The notes: a model not told the origin generated them from the letters alone. A stretch of 64,000 nt of DNA from an uncultured Aquimarina sp. (GCA_947498765.1 CANMLG010000049.1:26283-90282), one strand, 5' to 3'; shown: positions 26,646 to 36,648, numbered from the stretch's first letter. Numbers and translations: made by a program.

Positions 26646-27779
26646 ATGAGAAAAGATAAATTATATTTTTTAACCTTTATTTCAATAGCTGTTATTTTTT
26701 TAATTATCGCCTCGCTTGGCATTAATTATTTTATAAAAATTAGCGTAAATCAATTAATTGAGGTGCAACTAGAGGCCAGTAAACGAGAAGCTGACGAAAT
26801 TGCCTCTCTCGTGAATTATGAGTTTATCAGCGGTCTTAATAAAAATACAATTACCCAAAATTTACAAAACACCTTGAATGGCACCAATAAAAGCACCTCA
26901 TTTATATCTGTGTTTGACTGGTCAGGTAAGGTGGTATGCCACCCTGATATTACTCAAGTAAATCAAAAAGTAAATTCGAACCAAAGCTTACTCGAATCTT
27001 TAAAAGATGGTAGTAGCTTAAATAAATTATATGACTTACTCATTCATCACAAAAAAAGTAAGGAAACCAATGCTACACAAGTCGAATCCGAAATTGTATA
27101 TATTTCGCCTATAAAAAGCTCCGATTTGATCATTGCCGCCCATACCAATTTGGATAAAATGGTAACTCAAATCGTCAAATTAAAAAGGCGCTATTACACC
27201 ATATTTATTTTAATGGGCATATTAATTATTCTTGCTTCATTTTTTGCGGTACGTTTTATAGGGAGTTATTATGAAAAACAATTAGAGCTAAAAAACACCA
27301 ACTTGGAAAGCGAGTTGATCAATCTTTCCAAATTAAATATGGATTTGGTGGCTTACCAACAAAAAATAGCTGCTAATGCAACAGAAGAAGTACAAAATCC
27401 CATTACTCCCACTGCTGTAGAAGCTAATACTAGTTCCGAAACCAATAAAATAAGATTGCTGACCTATATTAGAAATGAGTTAGTACCCGTAGCTATTAAT
27501 AGTATTGCTTACATATATACAGAAAATACGATCACTTATATTATTTGTACCAATGGGAGTAGATCTACGAGTAATTCCAGTTTGGATGAAATTTTTGTTG
27601 ACTTGCAAGCTTCGTTGTTTTTTAGAGCTAACCGACAATTTATTATAAGTATCACTTCCATAAAAAAAATAATAAAATACGGAAATAGCCAACTCAAAAT
27701 TTTGGTTGAAGATGCCGATGTAGAAATCATTATTAGTAAACATAAAGCCGCCGAATTCCGAAAATGGCTTAATATTTAA
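26646..27779 (+). CDS. Membrane-bound sensor with LytTR DNA-binding domain
   Basis: The ATG at 26646 opens MRKDKLYFLTFISIAVIF, the first of two membrane helices; the second is IFILMGILIILASFFAVRFI (about 182-202). Between them lies a dCache-like periplasmic domain of about 130 residues (ISVFDWSGKVVCHPDI). A coiled coil follows (ELKNTNLESELINLSKLN) and then a C-terminal LytTR domain (IAYIYTENTITYIICTNGSR, RANRQFIISITSIKKI). It combines sensing and DNA binding in one chain, without a phosphorelay. It may control the ABC exporter downstream. Confidence 0.85.
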   Translation: MRKDKLYFLTFISIAVIFLIIASLGINYFIKISVNQLIEVQLEASKREADEIASLVNYEFISGLNKNTITQNLQNTLNGTNKSTSFISVFDWSGKVVCHPDITQVNQKVNSNQSLLESLKDGSSLNKLYDLLIHHKKSKETNATQVESEIVYISPIKSSDLIIAAHTNLDKMVTQIVKLKRRYYTIFILMGILIILASFFAVRFIGSYYEKQLELKNTNLESELINLSKLNMDLVAYQQKIAANATEEVQNPITPTAVEANTSSETNKIRLLTYIRNELVPVAINSIAYIYTENTITYIICTNGSRSTSNSSLDEIFVDLQASLFFRANRQFIISITSIKKIIKYGNSQLKILVEDADVEIIISKHKAAEFRKWLNI

Positions 27780-27982
27780 TAGTCTACAAAAAACAACTAA
27801 TTCTCCCAACCAAAAATGTTTTTAACCCGTGGGGTGTCTAAATTTAGATAAATAATGTAAAACATGTGTAACCCAAAAAAGAATCAAAAACTATTTTTTT
27901 GATTTAATATCCCCTTAACTGTTTGAAAACAAATAAATTTTGCTTTTATTTGAAGTGTACTAGCAATATAATACACTTATTT

Positions 27983-28744
27983 ATGATTCACATTCAAAAA
28001 GTAACCAAACAATACACACTAACCAAAAAACAGCAAAAGGAATTACAAACAAATACACACTCCATAAATGCGGTTAATGAGGTGTCAATTTATTGTAAAC
28101 CAGGTCGTGTATTTTCATTATTGGGTCCAAATGGTGCTGGCAAAACCACACTTTTACGTATGGTTGCTACTATTTTAAAACCCACTTCGGGTTCTATTTT
28201 GGTGAATGATAAAAATACCGTTACGCAAGCACAGGGTGTACAAAAATCAATTGGCTTTTTAACCGGTTCCACCAATTTATATGACCGACTAACTCCTGCG
28301 GAAACCGTGAGCTATTTTGGTCAATTACATGGCATGCCCAAAGAACAACTTAAAAAACGCACACAATTATTATTTGATCAATTGGATATTCATAAATTTT
28401 CCACCAAACGCATCAGCCAACTATCTACGGGTATGAAGCAACGAGTATCCATTGCCCGAAGCATGATTCATGATCCCGATGTTGTAATTTTTGACGAACC
28501 TACATCTGGCCTTGATATTGTGAGTGCCAATAGTATTATAACGCTTATTAAAGAATGTAAAGACGCCGGAAAAACAATTATTTTTTCATCACACATTATG
28601 AGTGAAGTCGATTTGCTTTGTGATGATTTGGCTATTATTAATCACGGTAAAATCATTTACAATGATACCATGGATAGTTTTAGAGCGCAAAGTACTGGAC
28701 AATCACTCACCGAAGCTTTTATCACAACTGTCAACGCAAATTAA
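27983..28744 (+). CDS. ABC transporter ATPase, NatA-like
   Basis: The ATG at 27983 gives MIHIQKVTKQYTLTKKQQ and 253 residues, the common ATPase length. Walker A is GPNGAGKTTL, the signature is LSTGMKQRVSIAR, Walker B is VVIFDEPTSGLD and the switch His is in IIFSSHIMSE. It drives the membrane partner encoded 26 bases downstream. NatA-type systems export sodium or drugs; the substrate here is not known. Confidence 0.9.
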   Translation: MIHIQKVTKQYTLTKKQQKELQTNTHSINAVNEVSIYCKPGRVFSLLGPNGAGKTTLLRMVATILKPTSGSILVNDKNTVTQAQGVQKSIGFLTGSTNLYDRLTPAETVSYFGQLHGMPKEQLKKRTQLLFDQLDIHKFSTKRISQLSTGMKQRVSIARSMIHDPDVVIFDEPTSGLDIVSANSIITLIKECKDAGKTIIFSSHIMSEVDLLCDDLAIINHGKIIYNDTMDSFRAQSTGQSLTEAFITTVNAN

Positions 28745-28770
28745 GTCACTCAACCACACAAAACCAACTT

Positions 28771-29943
28771 ATGAAAACCATATTCACTGTACTTAAAAAA
28801 GAACTTACTTGCCAGTTACGCGATAAAAGAACCTTGAAAAGTATGCTTATTTCGGCATTAGCTATTCCATTATTACTTTTTGCAGTATTTAAAATTGAAA
28901 ATAGTTTTATTAATAAAGAAAATAACAAACAATTAAACATTGCTTTTGTAGGCGCACATGCTGAAATTTTAAAAAATGAGTTTACGACCAAAACTTTTGA
29001 AATAAAGAAAAATTACAGCTTAGTTTCTGGTTTAGATGCCTTACATAAGGATAGTTTAGATGCTGTTATAGAAACCAATGCCGATTACTTAAAAAATATA
29101 GATTCGCAAAAAACAAGTACGATCAATGTCTATCATAAATCGGAATCTCCCATTGTATTTCAAAAAATTTCGCAACAGATTGAAACCTTAAAAGCGACAT
29201 TACTTAGCAAAAGACTCACCCAACTAAACATAGATCAAAAAGTATTGCATCCTATAGCTATTAAAGGTATAGACCTCACCTCGGACCAAGAAAAATTTGG
29301 ACAACTCATAGGCGGTTTTCTCCCTTATATATTTATCATTATTTGTTTTTTGGGTTGCCTGTATCCTTCTATTGATTTAATTACTGGCGAAAAAGAAAAA
29401 GGTACCGTTGAAACCCTACTAAGTTCACCCGCATCACGATTTCATATCCTTTTGGGCAAAATTTTATGTATTTCTTTAATGGGATTAACCTTGGCCACAC
29501 TTTCTGTTACAGGAATATTTATTGGCATCACTTTTATTGATGAAATCCCCCCAGAAATTACCGAAATGTTACACCAAATTTTAAGCTTTAAATTTCTTGT
29601 AATGCTATTTGCCATGCTCATTCCGTTAAGCTTATTTTTCGCAGGTTTACTCACTGTTCTTATTGTAAAAGCAAAAACCTTTAAAGAAGCTCAAAGTATT
29701 GCCACTCCCGTAAATATGCTTGTAATTTTCCCTGCTATGATGGCTTTATTACCTGGTATTGAATTGAATTGGAATACTGTTTTTATACCCATCCTTAATT
29801 TAGCTTTAGCTACCAAGGAAATAATTGCAGGCACTATTCAAATCTCACATTATTTTGCCATACTTTTGTCGCTTATTATTTTAGCCTTAGCAACGCTTTA
29901 TTATAGTTTTAAACAATACGACAAGGAATCTATGGTGTTGTAA
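28771..29943 (+). CDS. ABC-2 type permease, NatB-like
   Basis: The 390-residue protein has an N-terminal helix (MLISALAIPLLLFAVFKI), a large outside loop of about 120 residues, and five C-terminal helices starting at LIGGFLPYIFIIICFLGCL. The conserved GEKEKGTVETLLSSP motif marks the ABC-2/NatB group. It pairs with the ATPase just upstream. RecX follows by 10 bases, so the three genes may be read together. Confidence 0.88.
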   Translation: MKTIFTVLKKELTCQLRDKRTLKSMLISALAIPLLLFAVFKIENSFINKENNKQLNIAFVGAHAEILKNEFTTKTFEIKKNYSLVSGLDALHKDSLDAVIETNADYLKNIDSQKTSTINVYHKSESPIVFQKISQQIETLKATLLSKRLTQLNIDQKVLHPIAIKGIDLTSDQEKFGQLIGGFLPYIFIIICFLGCLYPSIDLITGEKEKGTVETLLSSPASRFHILLGKILCISLMGLTLATLSVTGIFIGITFIDEIPPEITEMLHQILSFKFLVMLFAMLIPLSLFFAGLLTVLIVKAKTFKEAQSIATPVNMLVIFPAMMALLPGIELNWNTVFIPILNLALATKEIIAGTIQISHYFAILLSLIILALATLYYSFKQYDKESMVL

Positions 29944-29953
29944 TAAATCATTA

Positions 29954-30436
29954 ATGTTTATACAAAAAAAATCAACCACTTACCCCGAAGCTAAAAAAAA
30001 GCTTGAGCACTATTGTGCTTATCAAGAGCGTTGCCATTGGGAAGTGGAACAAAAACTCAACGAGTTTCATTTGATTCCAGAGGCTAGAGAAAAAATTATT
30101 ATTCACCTTATTGAGCATAAATTTTTAAATGAAACGCGTTTTTCGCAAAGTTTTGCCCGCGGAAAATTTATCCATAAACACTGGGGGAAATTACGTATTA
30201 CCCGCGAACTGAAATTACGTAAAATTTCTGCTTACAATATCAAAAAAGGCCTTCAAGAAATTAATGATACGGATTACATCAACTCATTAGAATCATTAAG
30301 TCAAAAAAAATGGAACAGCCTACAAAACGAAGCTACTGCCAAAGCCAAACAAAAATTTATTAACTACCTGCAATACCGTGGTTGGGAAAATCACTTGATT
30401 TTTGAAAAACTTAACGAACTGATTAACAAATACTAA
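29954..30436 (+). CDS. recX: RecX family regulatory protein
   Basis: The 160-residue protein has the three-helix RecX repeats: CAYQERCHWEVEQKLNEF, FLNETRFSQSFARGKF and KHWGKLRITRELKLRKIS with RGWENHLIFEKLNELI at the end. RecX binds RecA filaments and limits recombination. No recA is nearby. Length is normal for Bacteroidota. Confidence 0.92.
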   Translation: MFIQKKSTTYPEAKKKLEHYCAYQERCHWEVEQKLNEFHLIPEAREKIIIHLIEHKFLNETRFSQSFARGKFIHKHWGKLRITRELKLRKISAYNIKKGLQEINDTDYINSLESLSQKKWNSLQNEATAKAKQKFINYLQYRGWENHLIFEKLNELINKY

Positions 30437-30534
30437 TTAAATACTTTTTTTTATTCCTATCATAAAAATTACTGCTAGGTAGGGTAATTATAGATTCACC
30501 TGTTTAAGGTATACATCAATTAAAAATAATTACT

Positions 30535-31296
30535 ATGAAAAAAATTGCAGGTATTAACAAGTTAATCGGAATCGTATTAATAGCTTTTGCTATTACTTTT
30601 GTTTCATGTGAAAACGAAGATGATTCTAATGCTGAGTCCATTGAAAAAGAAATCGTAAATGAGGTTGTTGATCAGGAAGAAAATTCGGAAGAAGCAACAG
30701 ATACACCTGAGAATACTGATAATGAATCTTTCGAAAATCAGGATGAAAATCAGAATGAAAATTCAGAGGATAAAGAAGATAGAGACAATGACCAAAATGA
30801 AGAACAAGGCGAAACGGATCCAAATGCTAACGAAACTCCAATGGAAGATACACCAAACGAAGAAGACAGTGAAGCTAATGCAGAGCAAGAATTTGTTTTT
30901 AATGTATCCAGTGAAATAAGCACAATAAGTGGTAATGAAGGTGCTGAAACCTCAAACTGCCCAATACCAAAAATTACCGTAACTAAACTGGGAGAAAATG
31001 AATTTAGATTCACAGGCTCAGTAATTGAAAACTTACAACCTGACACTCAATTCCAATGGGTAGTTGCTGGTAATAAAGTTGGTGGCACTATTGGTTCTGG
31101 TACTTTTGATGGTGAAAAAAGCTTTTCAACCACATTTGAAAGTAGTTCAGTAAATACTGAAGGTAAATTTGCTGTTTGCTTTGAAGTAATTTCCGCTTCT
31201 TGTACTCAAAGAAATTCTATTTCAATAGCTGTGGCACCTGGTTTAAATCCTGAAGCACAAGCTGCTTGTATTTTTATGGAAGCTACAAAAAAATAA
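30535..31296 (+). CDS. Lipoprotein with acidic low-complexity linker
   Basis: The 253-residue product has a lipoprotein signal (LIGIVLIAFAITFVSC). Residues 26-120 are almost only Glu, Asp, Asn, Gln and Thr, an extended acidic linker. The C-terminal 130 residues form a likely beta domain (ITVTKLGENEFRFTGSVIE, DTQFQWVVAGNKVGGTIG) with three cysteines (TSNCPIPK, FAVCFEV, SASCTQR). No family is recognised. A surface-exposed adhesive or binding role is a guess from layout. Confidence 0.65.
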   Translation: MKKIAGINKLIGIVLIAFAITFVSCENEDDSNAESIEKEIVNEVVDQEENSEEATDTPENTDNESFENQDENQNENSEDKEDRDNDQNEEQGETDPNANETPMEDTPNEEDSEANAEQEFVFNVSSEISTISGNEGAETSNCPIPKITVTKLGENEFRFTGSVIENLQPDTQFQWVVAGNKVGGTIGSGTFDGEKSFSTTFESSSVNTEGKFAVCFEVISASCTQRNSISIAVAPGLNPEAQAACIFMEATKK

Positions 31297-31321
31297 TAGA
31301 ATCAGTTTTATCAATAACAAC

Positions 31322-31352
31322 AAAAGGCAGTGCATAAAAGCACTGCTTTTTT
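31322..31352 (+). terminator. Terminator after the acidic lipoprotein gene
   Basis: The stem ggcagtgc / gcactgct with the loop ataaaa is followed by six T residues. It lies 26 bases after the stop. Confidence 0.75.
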
Positions 31353-31957
31353 CTTGTTGATTATGGGGTATATATAAATAAACTTAAGCTCTTTTGGATT
31401 TCGGTTTTATAAAACTTTTATATAATGAACAAACATAGATTGAAAATCAACTCGATCAAGGTTATAAATGACACTATTTTAAAATTAAGAAACCCATGTT
31501 GAAATTACTTTATTTATAAACCATTTCTTTTACCTTCTCTAATAAATAATACATTCCTCCTCCACTTAATTTGCCATAAGATTTACTGCATTCTACAACA
31601 GCTTTATTGGAGCTGAATGACCATCCCGCTGCAAGCAGGCAGGCTATCTAAAACTAAAGTAATGTTAATTGATTAACTTTATACAAAACATCATAATCTT
31701 TTTCGATTCCTTAATTACGAGCGTATTTTGATATTGAATTGTTATGACTTGAATAGTCATGCTAAATAAAAACACTACTTTTTCTACAGCATAATTGTAG
31801 AAAAAATCCCCTATTACTCACAATAATCTACAGCATTTTTCAACACAAACAACACAAGTCACTGAAAAACAGACACTATTCGCATTTTAAAATACTGGCA
31901 CAATTTTGTCACTAAGTGTAATACAAATTATTTTTTTAAACATAAAAACTCAAATAA
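31353..31957. other. Gene-poor stretch with a short decayed coding fragment
   Basis: No complete gene is visible. On the minus strand, about 31510-31640, one frame reads FSSNKAVVECSKSYGKLSGG and then GMYYLLEKVKEMVYK before a stop, which looks like the end of a lost protein I cannot name. Next to it, at about 31622-31645, is ctgcaagcaggcaggct, a GC-rich motif of the kind scattered in Bacteroidota intergenic DNA. The rest is AT-rich. Confidence 0.4.
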
Positions 31958-32269
31958 ATGAAAAAGTCAATTTTATTACCGGTTGTAGCATTAGGATTAT
32001 TAATTTCAACACAAACAATGAATGCACAAGAAGCTACTGCTGAAGTAGCAGCTACTGAAACTGTAGCTCAAACTGATATGGTTGTTGTTGCTGTTGATGA
32101 TTTACCAGATGCTATTAAAGCTGCTGTTGCAAAAGATCATGCTGAAATGACAATAGCTGAAGCACACGCTGCAAAAGATGGATCTAAATACAAGTTAGTA
32201 TTAACTAAAGAAGGTAGTGAAGATACTACTGTACTTTGTGATGCTGAGGGAAATTGGATTACTGAATAA
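31958..32269 (+). CDS. Small secreted PepSY-like protein
   Basis: The 103-residue product has a signal peptide (MKKSILLPVVALGLLISTQT, cut near MNAQ). The mature part has an Ala/Thr-rich stretch and then a single alpha-beta unit (DLPDAIKAAVAKDHAEMTIA, KLVLTKEGSEDTTVLCDAEG, NWITE) like the PepSY-type repeats of Bacteroidota periplasmic proteins. Function is unknown. It has its own terminator. Confidence 0.65.
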   Translation: MKKSILLPVVALGLLISTQTMNAQEATAEVAATETVAQTDMVVVAVDDLPDAIKAAVAKDHAEMTIAEAHAAKDGSKYKLVLTKEGSEDTTVLCDAEGNWITE

Positions 32270-32316
32270 TATACTAGTTATTGTAATCTCATCACAAATT
32301 TTGTTTAGTTAGTCTT

Positions 32317-32355
32317 TAAAAGGGATGTTTTTTATAAAAAAAAACGTCCCTTTTA
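32317..32355 (+). terminator. Terminator after the PepSY-like gene
   Basis: The stem aaaaggga and tcccttttt closes a long T/A loop, followed by a T-run, 48 bases after the stop. Confidence 0.7.
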
Positions 32356-32545
32356 TTTTTTACACTTTTATAAAATACCCGAAAATATTATACGATTTGC
32401 TGATAATGATTTCGTGTAAATATGATGAATTTTTTGCTAGTCTAAGGAGGCAAAGACGATAGTGATGAGCCCGTTGGTTCTTAGAGGAAAAAGCATAGCC
32501 TTAATATAGTTGCTTTTTTTAACGCTAGAATAGTGAAAAATAAAC

Positions 32546-32641
32546 AGCATCGCTATGGCTAAATTAAAAAATACAGTTTACGATAGTATTTTGCGGTAGA
32601 TTACAGATCAGGATAGATTTTATAATGCATAAAACGGGTTT
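32546..32641 (+). repeat. Direct repeat, copy 1
   Basis: About 95 bases match a second copy at 33483-33576, in the same orientation, with a 32-base exact core (32560-32591). The rest differs by scattered substitutions. Both copies could open a short peptide M(A/V)KLKNTVYDSI that soon stops, so they may descend from a coding sequence. They flank the CAP-domain gene. Confidence 0.75.
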
Positions 32642-32664
32642 AATACCTTCTAAAAATAGAACCC

Positions 32665-33306
32665 TTAATTTTTACCAAAAATCTGAGTCCAATAACGACC
32701 CGATTTCCCAATACCCATTTCATTTACATTAGGATTTAATATATTCCTTTTATGCCCTGGGCTTTCTTTCCATAAATTAAAAGTTTGTTTTGCTGTCTCT
32801 GATATGGCAATATTTTCGCCAAAAGCGAAGCCTGAATACTTTTCATTTTTAACACGCTCTCCAAAACTAGATCCATTTTGACCTGTATGGCTAAAATAAC
32901 CATTGTCATTCATGTCCTTCGAATGCTTAAATGCCGCGGTGTTTAATGCAGTATTCAATACTACAGGGGCTACTCCCGATTCTTTTCTAAACTCATTTAC
33001 CAATGCTAGCATTTGTTCTGCTTCAGTACTAGTAGACGGCGTAGGGGTATTCACTACAGGTGTAGGCGCTGGCGCTGGAGGAGGCGTTGTTGGCTTGGGG
33101 GTAACTGGCGTTGGCTTAGGAACATCAGGTTTTGAATCAGGCTTTTCAGGAACTTGCTGCCCTGTATCAGGAGCCTCAATAATAGGATCCTTTTTTGTAG
33201 TAAAATCCCCTTCTAAGGAATCTGTAGTACAAGAAATAAACATGCTTAATACAAAAATAAAAATCAATCTTAATTTAATGACAGCAAGTAACTGAAAGTG
33301 ATTCAT
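32665..33306 (-). CDS. CAP (SCP/PR1) domain lipoprotein
   Basis: The 213-residue product has a lipoprotein signal (LIFIFVLSMFISC), a Pro/Thr-rich linker (about 48-88) and a CAP domain: MLALVNEFRKESGVAPV, the His in AFKHSKDMNDNGYFSHTG, FGENIA, and WKESPGHKRNILNPNVNEMG. These are the family signature residues. CAP proteins are secreted binding or hydrolytic proteins with unclear roles in bacteria. The gene is bracketed by the 95-base direct repeats. Confidence 0.9.
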   Translation of the reverse strand: MNHFQLLAVIKLRLIFIFVLSMFISCTTDSLEGDFTTKKDPIIEAPDTGQQVPEKPDSKPDVPKPTPVTPKPTTPPPAPAPTPVVNTPTPSTSTEAEQMLALVNEFRKESGVAPVVLNTALNTAAFKHSKDMNDNGYFSHTGQNGSSFGERVKNEKYSGFAFGENIAISETAKQTFNLWKESPGHKRNILNPNVNEMGIGKSGRYWTQIFGKN

Positions 33307-33482
33307 TTTATAAGCAAATTAGTTGTGTTCCTAACTTTAACGATAATAAACAAACGCAAAGTATTTGTACTAGAATTTACTTACAATATTCCCTTTTATC
33401 ATTTATCCCGAATTATGTATTGGAACTTTGTCATGAGGCTGTGATATACAATAAATACTAGTGTTTTCTTCATTTCAGCATA

Positions 33483-33576
33483 GCAGCGTTATGGTTAAAT
33501 TAAAAAATACAGTTTACGATAGTATTTGAAGTAGATCCCAAACGTAATAGATTTTTTAATGCATAATTCGGGTTTA
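33483..33576 (+). repeat. Direct repeat, copy 2
   Basis: Second copy of the unit at 32546, with the exact core at 33496-33527. It lies in the 387-base gap between the CAP gene and leuS, which holds no other feature I can support. Confidence 0.75.
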
Positions 33577-33693
33577 TTGCAGTTAAGGTTTCAACACCAT
33601 CTAAAAATTGTAAATTTGCAAAAAAAATCAATTATCTCTTTATAAATAGTATTGAGGTATTAGCCCCTCTATGAGGGATTCAAAATTCAATTC

Positions 33694-36648
33694 ATGAACT
33701 ACGATTTTAACGCCATTGAATCCAAATGGCAAGCATATTGGGAGCAAAACCAAACTTTTAAGGCAAGTAACACTAGTAACAAACCAAAATACTACACCTT
33801 AGATATGTTTCCCTACCCTTCTGGGGCAGGCTTACACGTTGGACATCCGCTAGGCTATATAGCCAGTGATATTTATGCCCGCTACAAACGCCATCAAGGC
33901 TTTAATGTGTTACATCCGCAAGGTTACGATTCTTTTGGATTACCTGCAGAACAATATGCCATACAAACGGGGCAACACCCAGCCTTAACTACCCAAACTA
34001 ATATTGCACGTTACCGTGAACAATTGGATAAAATAGGTTTTTCATTTGATTGGAGTCGCGAAGTACAAACTAGTAGTCCAGAATATTACAAATGGACACA
34101 ATGGATTTTTGGCGAGTTATTCAATTCGTGGTATAACATTGACACCAATAAAGCAGAAGCTATTGATACGCTTGTCGCGAAGTTTGAAACCAGTGGAAAC
34201 ACAAAAGTAAATGCCGTATGTGATGAAGATATTGAAGTGTTTTCCGAAATAGAATGGAAAGTTTTTCCAACAAAAAAACAACAAGAAATACTATTACAAT
34301 ACCGTTTGGCATATTTGGCCGAAACGGAGGTAAACTGGTGTCCAGTTTTAGGAACCGTTTTAGCAAACGATGAAATTGTTAATGGCGTTTCCGAACGCGG
34401 TAGCCATCCTGTTGTACGCAAAAAAATGACGCAATGGAGCATGCGAATTTCTGCCTATGCCGAACGTATGCTTCAAGGTTTACAAGGCCTGGATTGGACC
34501 GAAAGTATTAAAGAAACACAACGTAACTGGATCGGAAAATCGGTAGGAGCTTCCGTTACTTTTGATGTTCAAGATATTGATGCAAAAATTGAAGTATTTA
34601 CCACTCGACCTGATACCATTTTTGGTGTAAGTTTTATGACGATTGCACCAGAGCACCCTTTAGTGTCCAAAATTACTACTCCAAAAAACAAAGAAGCCGT
34701 AGATGCTTACCTTGAAGCTACTGCTAAACGAAGTGAGCGCGAGCGTATGGCCGATGTTAAAACCATTTCGGGCGTATTTACAGGTAGTTATGCCGAGCAT
34801 CCTATTAGCAAAAAACGCATCCCCATTTGGATTGGCGATTATGTGTTAGCAAGCTATGGTACTGGAGCTGTTATGGCTGTACCATGTGGTGATCAACGTG
34901 ATCATGATTTTGCTACTCATTTTGATATTCCTATAATTAATATTTTTAAGGATGTTGATGTGACTACTGAAGCCTATACCGATAAGGTAAATGCTGTTAT
35001 TGCAAATTCAGATTTTTTAGATGGTTTATCGCCAAAAGAAGCCACTAAAGTATTGATCAAAACATTAGAATCTTTAGGTTGCGGTCAAGGAAAAACAAAC
35101 TACCGTTTGCGTGATGCTGTTTTTAGTCGTCAGCGTTATTGGGGAGAACCTTTTCCTATTTATTATGTGGATGGCATGCCGCAGCTTATAAACAACAAAC
35201 ATTTACCTATCAATTTACCTGAAGTAGAAAAATATTTACCTACCGAAGAAGGAGAACCTCCTTTGGGTAGAGCCACTACTTGGGCTTGGGATATTGAAAA
35301 CAATGAGGTTGTTTCTAATGAAAAAATAAATCACTCAAGTGTATTTCCTTTAGAATTAAATACCATGCCAGGTTGGGCAGGTAGTTCATGGTATTTATTC
35401 CGTTACATGGATGCACAAAATGAGACCGAATTCGCTTCCGCAGAAGCTTTGCAATATTGGAAAAATGTAGACTTGTATGTAGGAGGTAGTGAGCACGGAA
35501 CAGGGCATTTATTGTACAGTCGTTTTTGGACAAAATTTTTGCACGACCGTGGTTTCCTTACGGTAGAAGAACCTTTCCAAAAAATGATCAACCAAGGAAT
35601 GATTTTAGGGACTTCTGCTTTTGTATATAAGGCCTTAGCTTTTGTAAAAACAGGATGTAGTCTTGATCACAGTGTTGCTGAAGATTTAACCAAAAAGATT
35701 CCTTCAATTTTTGTTTCAAAAAGTGCATTTACATCTGATGATGAATTTGAGGAAGTAGTACTCAACTATTTAATAGACAATAAAATTATAAGCAGTTTAG
35801 ATACAGACATCTTAACCATTGCCAAAAGTCCTATTCACAGTGATGTTTCTTTTGTAAACGCTTCTGATGAATTAGACATAGTCGCTTTTAAAAACTGGAG
35901 AGCAGATTTTAAAGAGGCTCAATTTATTTTAAAAGACGACAAATATATTGTAGGTCGCGAAGTGGAAAAAATGTCGAAATCAAAATTCAACGTAGTTAAT
36001 CCCGATGATATTTGCGAGCAATATGGTGCCGACACCTTGCGCTTGTACGAAATGTTTTTGGGTCCCTTAGAGCAAGCCAAGCCATGGAACACTGCTGGTA
36101 TTACTGGTGTACATAATTTCTTAAAAAAATTATGGAAATTATATATGGGCGAAAATGGAGTGAAATTTACCGATGCTGCTCCTACCAAGGATAATTTAAA
36201 AACACTGCATAAAACCATCAAAAAAGTAGTTGAGGATATCGAAAACTTTTCTTTCAACACCTCGGTGAGTACTTTTATGATCGCTGTAAACGAATTGAGC
36301 GCTCAAAAATGTACTAGTAAAGAAATACTTCAACCCCTAGCTATTTTAATTTCTCCATATGCGCCACATATTTCTGAAGAATTATGGCGTTTACTAGGGA
36401 ACACCGAATCCATTTCAACAGCTACATTCCCTATTTTTGAAGCTTCTCATTTAGTTGAAAGTGCTAAGGAATATCCAGTTTCTTTTAATGGAAAAATGCG
36501 TTTTAAACTCGAATTGCCTTTAGACATGAGCAAAGACGACATTGAAAAAGTAGTCATGGCACATGAAAAAACACAAAAACAATTGAACGGACGTACTCCT
36601 AAAAAAGTAATTATTGTTCCAGGAAAAATTATAAATATAGTTGGTTAA
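33694..36648 (+). CDS. leuS: Leucyl-tRNA synthetase
   Basis: The 984-residue enzyme has the HIGH-type motif in GAGLHVGHPLGY (about 44-55), the editing domain with TTRPDTIFGVSFM and YGTGAVMAVPCGDQRDHDFA, and the KMSKS motif at 759-763. Two extra segments (about 148-195 and 640-745) make it longer than E. coli LeuRS; such insertions are known in Bacteroidota. It charges tRNA-Leu. Its stop overlaps the start of the SemiSWEET gene by one base. Confidence 0.97.
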   Translation: MNYDFNAIESKWQAYWEQNQTFKASNTSNKPKYYTLDMFPYPSGAGLHVGHPLGYIASDIYARYKRHQGFNVLHPQGYDSFGLPAEQYAIQTGQHPALTTQTNIARYREQLDKIGFSFDWSREVQTSSPEYYKWTQWIFGELFNSWYNIDTNKAEAIDTLVAKFETSGNTKVNAVCDEDIEVFSEIEWKVFPTKKQQEILLQYRLAYLAETEVNWCPVLGTVLANDEIVNGVSERGSHPVVRKKMTQWSMRISAYAERMLQGLQGLDWTESIKETQRNWIGKSVGASVTFDVQDIDAKIEVFTTRPDTIFGVSFMTIAPEHPLVSKITTPKNKEAVDAYLEATAKRSERERMADVKTISGVFTGSYAEHPISKKRIPIWIGDYVLASYGTGAVMAVPCGDQRDHDFATHFDIPIINIFKDVDVTTEAYTDKVNAVIANSDFLDGLSPKEATKVLIKTLESLGCGQGKTNYRLRDAVFSRQRYWGEPFPIYYVDGMPQLINNKHLPINLPEVEKYLPTEEGEPPLGRATTWAWDIENNEVVSNEKINHSSVFPLELNTMPGWAGSSWYLFRYMDAQNETEFASAEALQYWKNVDLYVGGSEHGTGHLLYSRFWTKFLHDRGFLTVEEPFQKMINQGMILGTSAFVYKALAFVKTGCSLDHSVAEDLTKKIPSIFVSKSAFTSDDEFEEVVLNYLIDNKIISSLDTDILTIAKSPIHSDVSFVNASDELDIVAFKNWRADFKEAQFILKDDKYIVGREVEKMSKSKFNVVNPDDICEQYGADTLRLYEMFLGPLEQAKPWNTAGITGVHNFLKKLWKLYMGENGVKFTDAAPTKDNLKTLHKTIKKVVEDIENFSFNTSVSTFMIAVNELSAQKCTSKEILQPLAILISPYAPHISEELWRLLGNTESISTATFPIFEASHLVESAKEYPVSFNGKMRFKLELPLDMSKDDIEKVVMAHEKTQKQLNGRTPKKVIIVPGKIINIVG

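Noticed and set aside
30626..31046. Frames antisense or out of frame to the acidic lipoprotein gene
   Set aside because: They come from the biased Glu/Asp/Asn-rich codons of the real gene. The lipobox and Cys-rich end support only the frame at 30535.
32903..33295. A Gly-rich 130-codon frame opposite the CAP gene
   Set aside because: It is a shadow of the Pro/Thr-rich linker of the CAP lipoprotein, which has clear family motifs on the other strand.
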